DNA of 64,000 nt from Capsicum annuum (taxonomy: Eukaryota; Streptophyta; Magnoliopsida; Solanales; Solanaceae): contig NC_061114.1 in the NCBI RefSeq assembly GCF_002878395.1, positions 146,102,160 to 146,166,159 on the forward strand, written 5' to 3'. Every line of letters begins with the position of its first letter. Within the stretch, counting starts at the first letter, position 1. Position numbers and translations under genes: made by a program. Below the pieces are notes generated by a model. It saw only the letters and a list, made by a program, of their open reading frames with translations. It searched no databases and was not told the origin of the DNA. This document shows, one piece after another, positions 34,257 through 45,504 of this stretch.

Positions 34257-36938
34257 TGTAATGACATGAAATAGCCTCCTGAGTCGTCACACGGTGATTA
34301 AGGGTAAAAGTATCCCCAAGCTAACCCTTTGAGCCTGTTTCTAGTAATAACAGTTATTTCAAGATGAAATAATTCAAACACTAGAATCGTCATATCATAT
34401 AAAAGGAAATATGGAGAAAACGCTTGGTCCAAACGATCACAATACAGGAAACCTCAATAAAATCACAATATGATAAGTAGTCTGACAAAGCCTCTACTAA
34501 TACATGAACTAGAGAGCGGTTGTGGCAATGTTCCCAACTGACTCAAAATGAACTGGAAATAATGACATAGTCTCTCAAAATATGGAGAAGTCTGAATATA
34601 GGTCCTCGAACCATAAGGACTCACCACTGTAGAAATGTAGATAGAGGTACCCAAAAATCACTGACGAGGTTGGGATTGAGAACCTTAACCTACATTGTAA
34701 GACAATGTAGCACATAGACGTATATGTGGATCAGCACTTGAGAATGTACTAAGTATGTGGGGGTGCATGCATTTATATAAAACAACATCAATACTCTTTA
34801 ATCAAATCATGCATGTAATAAGTAATGACTCACACGGCTTGAATAAGTATAAAAAGCAAAGCTCATGAATTATGTAAAAATGGAACATGTAACACAATCT
34901 CGTGAGTCATTATACTTTCAACATTGAAATTTGTACTCTTCTCTTATTCTCATTACTCAAGACTAAAGGAAACTTTAAGCAATATTTTCAACTCATGCAT
35001 ATGTCTCATGGAGAGTAAAACTTCTTCAATCCTCAAGAACTCATAACTCTTTTGAACTAAAATACTTGGAATTCGAAAACACATAAATTTGTAACATACT
35101 TTAAGGCATTTCATTCACATTAGAAAAATATCTCATTTCAAGCTTTAGGGAAAATTACTCATATCAAAGAAAAGTATTTTAGTTTTAAAGGAAAATATCT
35201 TATCTCAATGGAAAAAACTTTAGTTTAGGAAGTTTTTCTTAACCAACATAAACCATGCAAGCTACATGGAGTCCAACGTTTTGTCCTCCAAAGAAAGAGA
35301 CCTCACATTGGGGAGAGGTGTCATACTCTTGCCAGGGAGTATAACCTATATCCAGTGATCACTAAACAAACTCGGCCTCGGGACCAATATCAACTCGTCC
35401 TTAATCCTAATAATCATCTCGGCCTTAGGCCCAACCTACGGTGGCACGTAGTTCTGGGTTAAGAAACCATGGTAACTTACCCAACTCAATGCTAAATTCT
35501 AATCCCTTTAGTTTATCTCACTCAACCCATAAAAATCTACTTTATAATAATCTCATAGTTCAATAAGAACCCAATAATCAAATCTATAATCTCATGTAGT
35601 ACAGTGGATTTCAAAAATCAATGACCATTAGGTCAAAACATTTCTCAATAATCTCAGAATACTCAAATCATGGGTTCTTATAGCACAAGAGTTCATAATA
35701 TCTCAAGTCACAAGTAGGGTTTAATAACCCATAATTCAATCTCAGTTTAAAACTCATCAAAAGCATAATAGCTAGCATGCATATTCTTAACTCATGCAGA
35801 AATATGGAAATTGAGCAATTTGTCTCAAAATCTCAACGTACTCATATACTTCAATAGCTCAAACATTTCAACTATTAACTTCTCAAGGATTAAAATCATG
35901 GGGTATAGATCCAGCTGCAATTTCTCATGAAAACATGTAAAATTCATTCCATTAGACTCTTAATTCAAGGGAAACATGAAAAGCTTGCAACCAATAACAA
36001 TGGGTGAAAAACTCTAATTCAATTTCATTTAAAATCTCATAAATTGCAGAGAATTGTAGTTTAAATAAGCCTTTGGAAACTAGGGTGAAAGGATTACCCT
36101 TATTCATAACCCCACATACCTTGAATTAGAAGCTTTGGCTGAACTCTCGCTTTTAGAACTCTATTCGTACTCTTGAATGAGGGTTCTTGAAGCCCTTGAC
36201 TTGGGAACCTTGAATCTTGACTCAATTTAGAAAATCTATGGTGGATTTTTGAGATTCTTGAAAGAGGTTTTGGATACATAGGGTTCTTGTTGAGAGAAAA
36301 CTAGATAAAAAATTCATAGAATGCTTGTAAATGACTACAATTTAGTGTTTGTACGGTTTAAGATCCTTGGAAAAACTCCAAAATCCCTTTTTAACTGTTG
36401 TACAAAGCTGGAAAAATTGAAATAGGAACCCAATTTTGCGCCACTATCACGGTGGCTCACTGGAAATTGACGAATGATAATCTGCGAGTCACCACAACGT
36501 GGAGCCATCACGTTGTCCCATTGGATGGTACCTAGAACTTTTATTTGATGTGTGACAATCATGCTAGGCCACCGAAAGTTGACTATTAGGAAATTGGGGT
36601 CCTCCGCGACGCACCACTATCATGGAGTTCCACTGGAAATTGACAATTGTCAAATTGACCCTCTCTGCGATGTGCCAAGTACTAAATTGATGTTGTTTTA
36701 CGACTATGCTTTAAATTAGCCATAACTTCTTACCCGGGTTTTGGATTCAGGTGAATCTTATATCAACGAAAAGTTTATCAAATTTCCCATGTGATAAAAA
36801 GTTAAAATTAAGGGAATTCTATATGGTTAAAACGATACTCTTTTAGTAAGTCACTTCTTAATCTTTTAGGGCCAGAATTATGCCTCACTTGACATGCCCT
36901 AAGGTTCATTCTATGAGTGAATTTTGCAAGGTCTTACA
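34257..36938 (-). repeat. A-family LTR-B (shared middle LTR, 2682 bp)
   Basis: On the plus strand it runs from TGTAATGACATG to AAGGTCTTACA. It serves at once as the 5' LTR of region 1 (primer site on its left) and the 3' LTR of region 2 (polypurine tract on its right, in plus coordinates). It is the most divergent of the three along the body. No target duplication can be expected at its borders, and none is seen. Its repeat set is at 36430-36680. Confidence 0.9.
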
Positions 36939-36939
36939 A

Positions 36940-36953
36940 TATCTCCCACTTGG
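36940..36953 (-). promoter_or_regulatory. Polypurine tract of A region 2
   Basis: Read on the minus strand this is CCAAGTGGGAGATA, just inside LTR-B. A T interrupts the run compared with region 1. Confidence 0.7.
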
Positions 36954-37979
36954 AAACATTTGTCCTCGAATGTCGCTAGTTGGACTAGGAACACAGGAAA
37001 AATAGAGTACACGTAGCTGTATCTCTCTAAACTCTTGAATACCTCAAAAATTGCAAGTGCTCATGCAATAATAGATACATAGATGAACTTTAGATTAGAA
37101 GGGATGAATTAAGGAAGAATAATACCTTCAGATTGATCTGAACTCGCGGAAAAAAGGTGCGAGTACTTAACTCGCTTGTCTACTTCTGCCTCATAAGTAT
37201 CTCCCTCAATTGACTGGTTCCACCATAAAACTTTGACTAAGAGAAGTATATTGAGTACCCCTATCTAAAATGATAGACAAGGTAACTCCATGCAGCCTGA
37301 GTAACTCCCAAATATACTATCTAACATAATCCTCGGCTATATAAGATGCATGTATGGGTAAGAAATGTGTGGACTTAGTCATCCTATCCACAACAACCCA
37401 AATTGAATTATGATGATGTTGCGAAAGAGGCAACCCAGTCACAAAGTCCATATTTACCACCTCCCACTTCCAAGTGGGTATACCAATCTCTTGCATCACA
37501 CCACTAGGTCTTTGGTGCTCTACCTTAACCTGTTGGCACGTTGCACACTTTGCTATGAACTCGACCATATCCTTCTTCATACCATTCCATCAATAGATTT
37601 CCCACAAATCGCGGTATATCTTGATGGTGTCGGGATGAATAAAATTTTGCGTTCCATGTGCTTCAGCCATAATGTTCAACCTCAGATCATCAACAAACGG
37701 AACACACAATCTACCTTGCACTCTCAATATGCCATCTCCCCATTGGGAGAAAACCTCTACCTTTGGGTCCTGAACTGACTACTTCAGTCTGACCAAACTA
37801 GGATCCTTGTCTTGATTCTCCTTCACTTCCAAAACTAAAGAGGATTTGGAACTACTCTGCACCAAAGTACTTCCCTCAGATGAATCAAGCAACCTAACAC
37901 CCAATCTAGCTAGATAATTCACATCATGAGCTAACTCTTTCTTATCTTCCTCTACATGAGAAACACTACCCATAGACTA
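36954..37979 (-). pseudogene. A region 2: integrase, internally deleted
   Basis: The minus strand carries the linker (37779-37973: VNYLARLGVRLLDSSEGSTL), then the finger and core start (37317-37580). These include IAKCATCQQVKVEHQRPSG with the CxxC intact, VVNMDFVTGLPLSQHHHNSI with the first D, and DRMTKSTHFLPIHASY. At about 37241 the sequence jumps directly to the last third of the chromodomain. About 735 bases present in region 1 (about 29528-30259) are missing, which removes the rest of the core and the C-terminal module. A shared GAGA at the junction suggests a microhomology deletion. Confidence 0.8.
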
Positions 37980-38400
37980 CCTACTAAGGGCATCCACCAC
38001 TACATTGGCCTTGCCCGGGTAATACAACACACTCATATCATTGTCTTTCAATAAATCCAACCACCTCCTTTACTAAATATTCAACTCCCTCTGAGTAAAC
38101 ACATACTTCAGGCTCTTATGATCACTAAACATATCAACATGGACACCATAAAGATAATGTCTCTAGATTTTCAAAGCAAAGACCACAGCATCTAACTCAA
38201 GATCATTGTTTGGGTAATTCTTCTTATGCGGCTTTAACTGTCTAGAGGCATCGGTTATAACCTTACCCCTTTGCATCAACACACAACCCAAACCAATTCT
38301 AAAGGCACCACAATACACCACAAAACCATCTATACCATCAGGAAATGTCAACACAGGGGCTGAACTAAGTCTAATCTTCAACTCCTGAAAACTTTTATCA
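37980..38400 (-). pseudogene. A region 2: RNase H
   Basis: RNase H blocks are visible on the minus strand: [20 protein letters not shown] (G replaces the catalytic D of YCDAS), [17 protein letters not shown] with the E, then FSDHKSLKYVFTQRELN and KANVVVDALSR after frame changes. The first part is in one frame with the RT connection (38163-38636). Loss of the first aspartate implies no activity. The layout matches region 1. Confidence 0.75.
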
Positions 38401-39230
38401 CAGGAATTTGACCTTTGGAACTTAACTTTCTTTTGGGTCAATCGAGTCATAGGAGACGTAATAGAAGAGAAATCCAAAACAAAATGATGGTAGTATCCCT
38501 CTAGACCCAAGAAACTTCTAATGTCAGATGGAGAGATAGGACTAGGCCAATTTTTTACAGCTTCTGTCTTTTGGGGATCACCTCTAATACCCTCAGCTGA
38601 GATAATATGACCCAAAAAGGCTAGAGACCTTATCAAAAATTCACACTTAATGAATTTGGCAAATAACTGGTGGTCTCTAAGAGTTTACAAGACAATTCTA
38701 AGGTGGTTCACATGGTTATTCTCATTGCAGGAGTACATAAGGAAATCATCTATGAAAATAATGACAAACATATTGAGATATTGCTTTAACACTCTATTCA
38801 CGAGGTCCATAAAAGTTGTAGGGGAATTGGTTAGCCCAAAAGACATGACTAGAAACTCAAAGTGACCATAGCGGGTTTGGAAGGCTGTCTTTAGAATATC
38901 ACATTTCCTCACTTTAAGTTAATAATAGTTTGATCTAAGGTCTACCATGGAGAAATAACTTGCACCTTGCAACTGATCAAACAAGTCATCAATTCTCAGA
39001 AAAAGATACTTATTTTTTACTATGACCTTGTTATGCTAACAATAGTCAATACACATATGAAAGAACCATCTTTCCTTTGCACAAATAATTCAAGTGCGCC
39101 TCAAAGAGAAATACTAGGCCATATGAAACCTTTGTCAAAAAGATCTTTGAGTTTCTCTTTCAACTTCTTAAGCTCAGTGGGTCTAATATGATATAATGGA
39201 ATAAAAATAGGCCGAGTATCGGGATAAAGG
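38401..39230 (-). pseudogene. A region 2: reverse transcriptase
   Basis: The piece at 38685-38912 reads [36 protein letters not shown] and [16 protein letters not shown], keeping both catalytic aspartates. The downstream piece (38163-38636) has [20 protein letters not shown] and [15 protein letters not shown]. Upstream to about 39230 are the fingers, with [18 protein letters not shown] text and stops. It is slightly less broken around the connection than region 1. Confidence 0.8.
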
Positions 39231-40000
39231 TCAATCTTAAACTCTATCTCTCTATTGGGAGGTACCTCTAGGAGATCTTCTAGAAAAACATCTGGAAACT
39301 CACTAACAATATTGACTGACTAAATAGTTAGAGCCTCGGACTTAGTGTCTTTGACTCTAACTAAGTGATAGATGCAACCTTTAGATATTAGCTTTTTGGC
39401 TTTGAGATACAAGATAAAATGACTCTTGGGAGATACCAAACTCCCAGACCACTTAAAAGTTTGTCTATCAAGAAACTAAAACTTGTCCACACGGGTACGA
39501 CAGTCTATAGACGTATAAGAAGAATGAAACCAATCTATACCCAGAATAAGGTCAAAATCCACCATGTCTAACTCTATCAACTCAACAAGTATGACTCTAT
39601 GAATAAGAGAAATAGGATAATCTCCATACATTTGTTTACTAACAACTGGATCCCCGGCGGGTATAGAAACTAGGAAACGCTCAGGAATCTTTTTGGGACT
39701 CATTTTGAAATTCATAGCTACAAGTGGGGTTACATAAGACAGACTTGACCCGAGGTCCAACAACACAAAGACATCAAGAAAAAAGACACAGAGAGGCCTC
39801 CTGTACCTGACAGGATGGTAAGGCATAGAATCTATTCTGGCGCTGGATGCCAGCAGCGCTGGATGAAGAACCCTGAGCAGGGGTGGGATGGGGTATAGGA
39901 GATGGTGCACTAGTAGCCTGTGCCGGAGGTGTAGCATGTTTTTTTCCCTATCTGGAATGAGGACAATCTCTAAGTCTGTGGACCTGCTTGCCACAACCAA
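39231..40000 (-). pseudogene. A region 2: protease and zinc-knuckle region, 174 codons open
   Basis: An uninterrupted frame at 39476-40000 holds LDLGSSLSYVTPLVAMNFKM (active-site loop, D-L-G), KKIPERFLVSIPAGDPVVSK and VDFDLILGIDWFHSSYTSID, a nearly complete retropepsin of this family. Just upstream, at about 39968-40012 in another frame, the knuckle reads [15 protein letters not shown], with all three cysteines and the histidine present, unlike region 1. The part 39231-39475 is the decayed linker to RT. Confidence 0.8.
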
Positions 40001-40957
40001 AACAACCCCTCAGATCTACGAAACACTCACCTAGATGATCCCTACCACACTTAGCACATGGAGGATAACGGGGCCTGTTACCAACACTGTTCTGCAACCT
40101 AGACATAAAGAATCTTCCCCCTTGCTCCTACCTACTTTTAGACGCGGGAGAACTATCTGATAAAGGCGCTGGCATAGATGGACACCTCTGAAACTGAGGA
40201 CAGTTACCTTCATAGAACCTAGGCTGGCAAAACTCATGTTGCTCAGATCTAGCCCTCTTTCTACCCCTCACTCAATCTCTCTCCCTAATCATATCCGCCT
40301 CTTTCTGGTGGGAATGTATCATTAACATAGTAAGATCCATATCCCTATGCAGCATTGCAGTCCTACACTCCTTCAGTACTAACCCAGAAATATCGGTCAT
40401 GAACTTTTTCATACTAGCTTGGGTGCCAGAAATCAAATCAGAAGCATACTTAGCCAACTGATTGAACTTTAAGCGGTACTCTTTAACAGTCATGGAGCCC
40501 TGCCTCAAGTTCATTAACTATTCAATATTTGCTTCCCTCATTTTTAATGGAAAGAACTTGTCCAGGAATACTTCTTGGAATGCCAGCATTCTCACCACTA
40601 CCCTTTCTCCATGATACAACCCAGTCATAAGATATGTCCTTCAACCTGTAAGACACTAATACAACACTTTATTCCTTAGAAACATACATCACCTGCATGA
40701 TCTTTCTTATCTCCCCAAGGTACAACTGTGGGTCCTTATCTTCCTTAGACTCATAAAGCTCTGCCGGATTTATCTGTATGAAATCACAGATCCTAATCAT
40801 GGCTACATCACCTCCCGACTGATTCACAACTGCGACCAGCTTATTAGCCCGGACATTAGCGATGACTTCTTGGGCTAATGCCTGAAAGGCTGCCAAAAAC
40901 TCAGCATGACACAGTCTTATTCAAAGTTCCTGTGGGTATTCGCTCTTTGGAGAGGCA
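40001..40957 (-). pseudogene. A region 2: gag
   Basis: The start is the minus-strand ATG at 40957 (MPLQRAN). Pieces at 40669-40896 (AAFQALAQEVIANVRANKLV; RICDFIQINPAELYESKEDK) and 40272-40514 (MNLRQGSMTVKEYRLKFNQL; GLVLKECRTAMLHRDMDLTM) give the gag core in the expected order. Compared with region 1, roughly 35 bases are missing right after the start, around 40925, and a short segment is missing at about 40590. Stops and frameshifts are present. Confidence 0.8.
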
Positions 40958-41153
40958 TTTTCTGAAATTAGAGAGCACAAATTACTAGATGAGAGGGACA
41001 ACTGTAGGCATGATGGAATATGAAAGAAGAAACAACTTTTTCCTCAAATATCTTATAGCCTCTTTCTCATAGATGTGGCATGTTATACACTGATGATCAA
41101 TACTTTACTCAATGCGGCTTGTCAGACTCCCTAGGACTCCCTAAAAACCTTAG

Positions 41154-41165
41154 GCTCTAATACCA
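41154..41165 (-). promoter_or_regulatory. Primer-binding site of A region 2
   Basis: The minus strand reads TGGTATTAGAGC, one mismatch (C to T) from the initiator tRNA-Met site, four bases from LTR-C. It makes LTR-C the 5' LTR of region 2. Confidence 0.85.
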
Positions 41166-41169
41166 AGTT

Positions 41170-43901
41170 TGAAATGATCCTAAATCACCTCCCAGAATGT
41201 CACACAGAGCTTAAAGTTATAAGTATAACCAAGCTAACCCTATGATCCTGTTTCTAGTAATAACACTCATTTTAAGATAAAATAATTCAAACACTAGCAT
41301 CATTAGATCATATGAATGGAAATAAATAGAAAATACTCGGTCCAATTGACCACAATACTAGAAACTTCAACACAACCAAAATCTAATAACTAGCCTGACA
41401 AAGACTCTACTAATATATGAACTAGAGAGTCATTGGGGCAGTGTTCCCAACTGACTTGAAATGAATTGGAAATAATGACATAGTCTCTCAAAATATGAAG
41501 AAGTCTGAATATAGGTCCTCGAACCATAAAGACTCACCTCTGTAGGAATGTAGATACAGGCACTCAAAAATTACTGAAGAGGTTAGGAATTTAGATAGAG
41601 GTACTCGAAAATCACTGACGAAGTTGGGACTGAGCACCTGAACCTACATTATAAGACAATGTAGCACATAGACATATATATGGATCAACACTTAAGAATG
41701 TACTGAGTATGTGGGGCTGCATGCATTTATATAAAACAATATCAATTCTCTTAAATCAAACCATGCATGTAATAAGTAATGACTCACATGGCTTGAATAA
41801 GTATAAAATATGAAGCTCAAGAATCATGTAAAAATGGAATATGTAACACAATCGTGTGAGTCATTATACTTTCAGCTTTGAAATTTGTACTCTTCTCTTA
41901 TTCTCTTACTCAAGACTAAAGGAAACTTTAAGCAATATTTTCAACTCATGCATATGTCTCATGGAGAGTAAAACTTCTTCAATGATCAAGAACTTATAAC
42001 TCTTTTGAACTCAAATATTTGAAATTCAAAATCATATAACATTGGAACATACTTGAAGGCATTTCATTCACATTAGGAAAATATCTCATTGCAAGATTTA
42101 GGGAAAAATACTCATATCAAGGGAAAGTATTTTAGTTTTAAAGGAAAATATCTTATCTCAATGGAAAATACTTTAATTTAGCGTGTTTCTATTAACCGAC
42201 ATAAACAATGTGAGCTACATGGAGACCAATGTTTTGTCCTCCTAAAGAAGAGACCTCACATTGGAGAGAGGTGTCATACTCTTGCCAGGGAGTATAACCT
42301 AGGTCCAGTGAAAACTAAACAAACTCAGCCTCAAGACTAATATCAACCCGACCTTACGCCCAATAATCAACTCGGGCTTAGGCCTAACCTACGGTGGCAC
42401 GTAGTTCTGGGGTAACAAATCATGGTAACTTACCCAACTCAGTGCTAAATACTACTCCCTTTAGTTTATCTTTCTCATCTTATGAAAATCCACTTTAGAA
42501 TAATCTCGTGGTTCAATAAGAACCCAATAATCAAATCTGTAATCTCTTATAGTAGAGTGGATTTCAAAACTCAATGACCATTAGGTCAAAACATTTCTCA
42601 ATAATCTTAGAATACTCAAATCATGGGTGCTTATAGCACAAGAGTTCATAAAAATCTCAAGTATGGCTTAATAACCCATAATTCAATCTCAAGTTAAAAC
42701 ACTTCAAAAGCATAATAGATAGCATATAGATTTATAACTCATGTAGAAATATGGAAATTTTAGCAATTTATCTCAAAATCTCAGCATACTCATATACTTC
42801 AATATCTCAAACATTTCAACTATTAACTTCTCAAGGATTAAAATAATGGGGTATAGACCCAGCAACAATTTCTCAAGAAAACATATAAAAATCATGCCAT
42901 TAGACTCTCAATTCAAGGGAAACATCAATAGCTTGCAACCAATAACAATGGGAAAAAGCCCCAATTCAATTTCATGTAAAATCTCATAAATTGCAGAGAA
43001 TTGTAGTTTAAATAAGCCTTTGGGCACAAGGGTAAAAGGATTACCCTTGTTCAAAAGCCCACACACCTTGAATTAGAAGCTTTGGATGAACTTTTGCTTT
43101 TGGAACTCTATTCGTACTCTTGAATGGGGGTTCTTGAAGCCTTTGACTTGGGAACCTTGAATCATAATTCAATTTAGAAAATTTATGGTGGATTTTTGAG
43201 ATTCTTATAAGAGGTTATGTATACTTAGGGTTGTTGTTGAGAGAAAACTAGAGAAAAACTTCATAGAATGCTTGTAAATAACTTCAATTTGGTATTTGCA
43301 TGGTTTAAGAGGTTTGGAAAAAAACTAAAGTGCCCTTTTTAACTTCTGTAGAAAACTGGAAAAATTGAATTGGGAACCCAATTTTATAGGCCACTGTGAC
43401 GCGCCACATCGCGGTGGCTCACTGGAAATTGACAAATGGGAATCTGGGAGACACCACGATATGGAGCCATCATGTTGTCCCACTAGTTGGGACATGGAAC
43501 TTCAGCGCGATGTGTCACAATTGTGCTAGGCCACTAGAAGTTGACTATTGAAAAATTAGGGTCCTTCGCAACTTGCCACTATCGTGGAGTTCGACTAAAA
43601 ATTGACAATTGTCAAATAGACCCTATACATGACACGCCAAGCACTAAAATGACGCTATTTTATGACTAGAACTTAAATTACCCATAACTTCTTACCCGGG
43701 TATCAGATTCGGCCGAATTCTATATCAACGGAAAGCTTATCAAATTTTTCTATACGATAAAAAGTTGAAATTAGGGAAATTCTATATGGTTAAAATGATA
43801 ATTATTTAGGAATTCACTTTTCAATATTTTAGGGCTGGAATTATGCCTCACTTAATATGCCCCAAGGTTTATTGTACAAGAGAATTTCGTGGGGTCTTAC
43901 A
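41170..43901 (-). repeat. A-family LTR-C (outer right, 2732 bp, mosaic)
   Basis: On the plus strand it runs from TGAAATGATCC to GGGGTCTTACA. The first about 415 bases differ clearly from both other LTRs. From about 41586 onward it follows LTR-A closely. The switch is marked by a 41-base direct duplication (41545-41585 and 41586-41626) that is single in LTR-A and LTR-B and accounts for most of the extra length. Its repeat set is at 43385-43640. It is followed by the target duplication. Confidence 0.9.
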
Positions 43902-43906
43902 TGAGG
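43902..43906. repeat. Target-site duplication TGAGG, right copy
   Basis: This is identical to 26521-26525 and immediately follows the LTR terminus CTTACA. The host gag continues in frame after it (a VPPTSMVSL-like block). Confidence 0.9.
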
Positions 43907-44040
43907 TCCCTCCTACATCGATGGTTTCTCTGCTAGTTGTTTCTCAGATAGTGGTTTCCCAGCCCGCTATGACTGCTGTAGAGCAGAATATGTTGGGTAA
44001 ATTATTGAGATTAGCTCTACCTATGTTTTTGGGTGCACTG
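43907..44040 (+). pseudogene. Host gag resumes after the A-family array
   Basis: The piece continues the gag begun at 26154 (PPTSMVSLLVVSQIVVSQPA; EQNMLGKLLRLALPMFLGAL). The wording near the end corresponds to the RLAPPxFxG segment of this gag type. At about 44040 it is fused directly to the linker that precedes integrase, so the rest of gag, protease, RT and RNase H are missing from this copy. Confidence 0.65.
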
Positions 44041-44043
44041 TGA

Positions 44044-45480
44044 AGATGGAGGTTTTATTGTTCAAGAAGTGGTCAAATCATCTCTTGGTGTTGAGTTGCA
44101 GGAGAAGTGGGATTTAGATCTCATACTTATGTAGATTAAGGATGATGTGAGTCAACAAAAGGTTATGGACATTCTAGATTAGATATGGTATTCTCAGGTA
44201 CCAAGGTAGGTTGTGTGTTCCAAATATTGATTGGCTGGGATAAAGGATTCCAACTGAGCCTCATGAGTCCTAATACATAGTTTATCTTAGTTCTACTAAG
44301 ATATACCAAAACATGAAAGAGATCTATTAGTGGAACAATATGAAGTTAGATATTAAAAATTTTGTTTCTAAGTGTATAGTTTGTAAGCAAGTTAAGGTTG
44401 AGCACTTGAGGCCTGGTGGCATTCTCAAAAGATTAAGTTACAAATATGGAAGGGGGAGATGATCTATATGGATTTTACTATGGGTATTCCACGATCTCAC
44501 AATCAGTATGATTAGATTTAGCTCATTGTAGATAGAATGACTAAGTCCACTCACTTCTTACCTGTGAGGAATACTCAAGAGAGGATTTTACAAAGAGGTT
44601 CATTCAGGATATTGTGAAGCTACATAGTTCTCTAGTGTCCATTATTTCAGATCAAGGTATGTAGTTATCATCTCACTTTTAGCATTTATTTCATAATAGC
44701 TTGGGTATGCAGGTGAACCTCAGTACCGCTTCCACCCTCAAATGGATGGGCAAATAAAGCATACTATTTAGACTTTGGAGGATATGCTAAGCACCTACGT
44801 TATTGATTTCAAAGGAAGTTGGGTTGATTATTTTCCTATTATTAAATTTGAATATAATATTAGTTATCATTCAATCATTCAGATGGATCCTTTTGAAGCT
44901 CTTTTTTGTAGAAGGTATAGGTATCCTATTGGATTGTTTGAGGTTGGTGAGACTAGGTTTTTTGGTCCTAACTTAGTTCACCAATCCATGGAAAAGGTAA
45001 AAGTTATTAGAGAAAGATTTAAGACTGCTCAAATTAGCCAAAAGTCTTATGTGGAGGTAAGGCAAAGAGTATTAGAGTTTGAAGTGAATGATTGGGTATT
45101 ATTAAAGGTATCTCCTAAAAAAGTAGTCATAAGATTTTAAAATAAGAGGAAGCTCAGTCCTAATTACGTTGGTCAATACCAGATTTAGAGGAGAATTTGG
45201 GAACATTGCTTATGAGTTGGACTTACTTGCGAGTTAGGGTTCTATTCATCCCGTGTTCAGTGTATCCAAACTGAGAAAGTGTGTGAGTGATTCTTTCTTG
45301 ATAGTGCATGTTGAGTATGTTGGTGTTATGGATTCCTTACCTTATGAGGAAGTCCTAGTTGAGATATTGGATAGGTAGGTTTGTAGATTGTAGACCTAGG
45401 ATGTATCTTTGGTAAAGGTCCTTTGCAGAAACCAAAAGGTAGAAGAGGTTACATGGGAAGCTAAAATATAAATTTTTCAC
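44044..45480 (+). pseudogene. Y-family pol remnant: linker, HHCC finger, integrase, chromodomain
   Basis: The order is the linker (DGGFIVQEVVKSSLGVEL), the finger with CIVCKQVKVEH intact at about 44372-44404, and core text IYMDFTMGIPRSHNQ with the first D and VDRMTKSTHFLPVRN. An open 121-codon piece follows (44775-45140: MEDMLSTYVIDFKGSWVDYF; DPFEALFCRRYRYPIGLFEV; VLLKVSPKK). Chromodomain text (LPYEEVLVEILDR, VTWEAKI) lies at about 45340-45470. Stops abound. The wording matches 1193-1845 and 18947-19490, hence family Y. Confidence 0.8.
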
Positions 45481-45504
45481 TTTAATTGTGTTTAAGGATG
45501 TCAA

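Larger units (their letters stand above)
26526..43901 (-). mobile_element. A-family Ty3/gypsy tandem: LTR-internal-LTR-internal-LTR
   Basis: A 17.4 kb minus-strand insertion contains three LTRs (26526-29222, 34257-36938, 41170-43901) and two internal regions (29223-34256, 36939-41169), all in the same orientation, sharing the middle LTR. The outer ends are TG...CA with identical TGAGG flanks, and removing it restores a continuous gag in the host element. Each internal region has its own primer site next to the LTR on its right and a polypurine tract next to the LTR on its left. Both internal regions are broken. Tandem LTR elements of this kind usually arise by recombination between LTRs. Confidence 0.9.
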
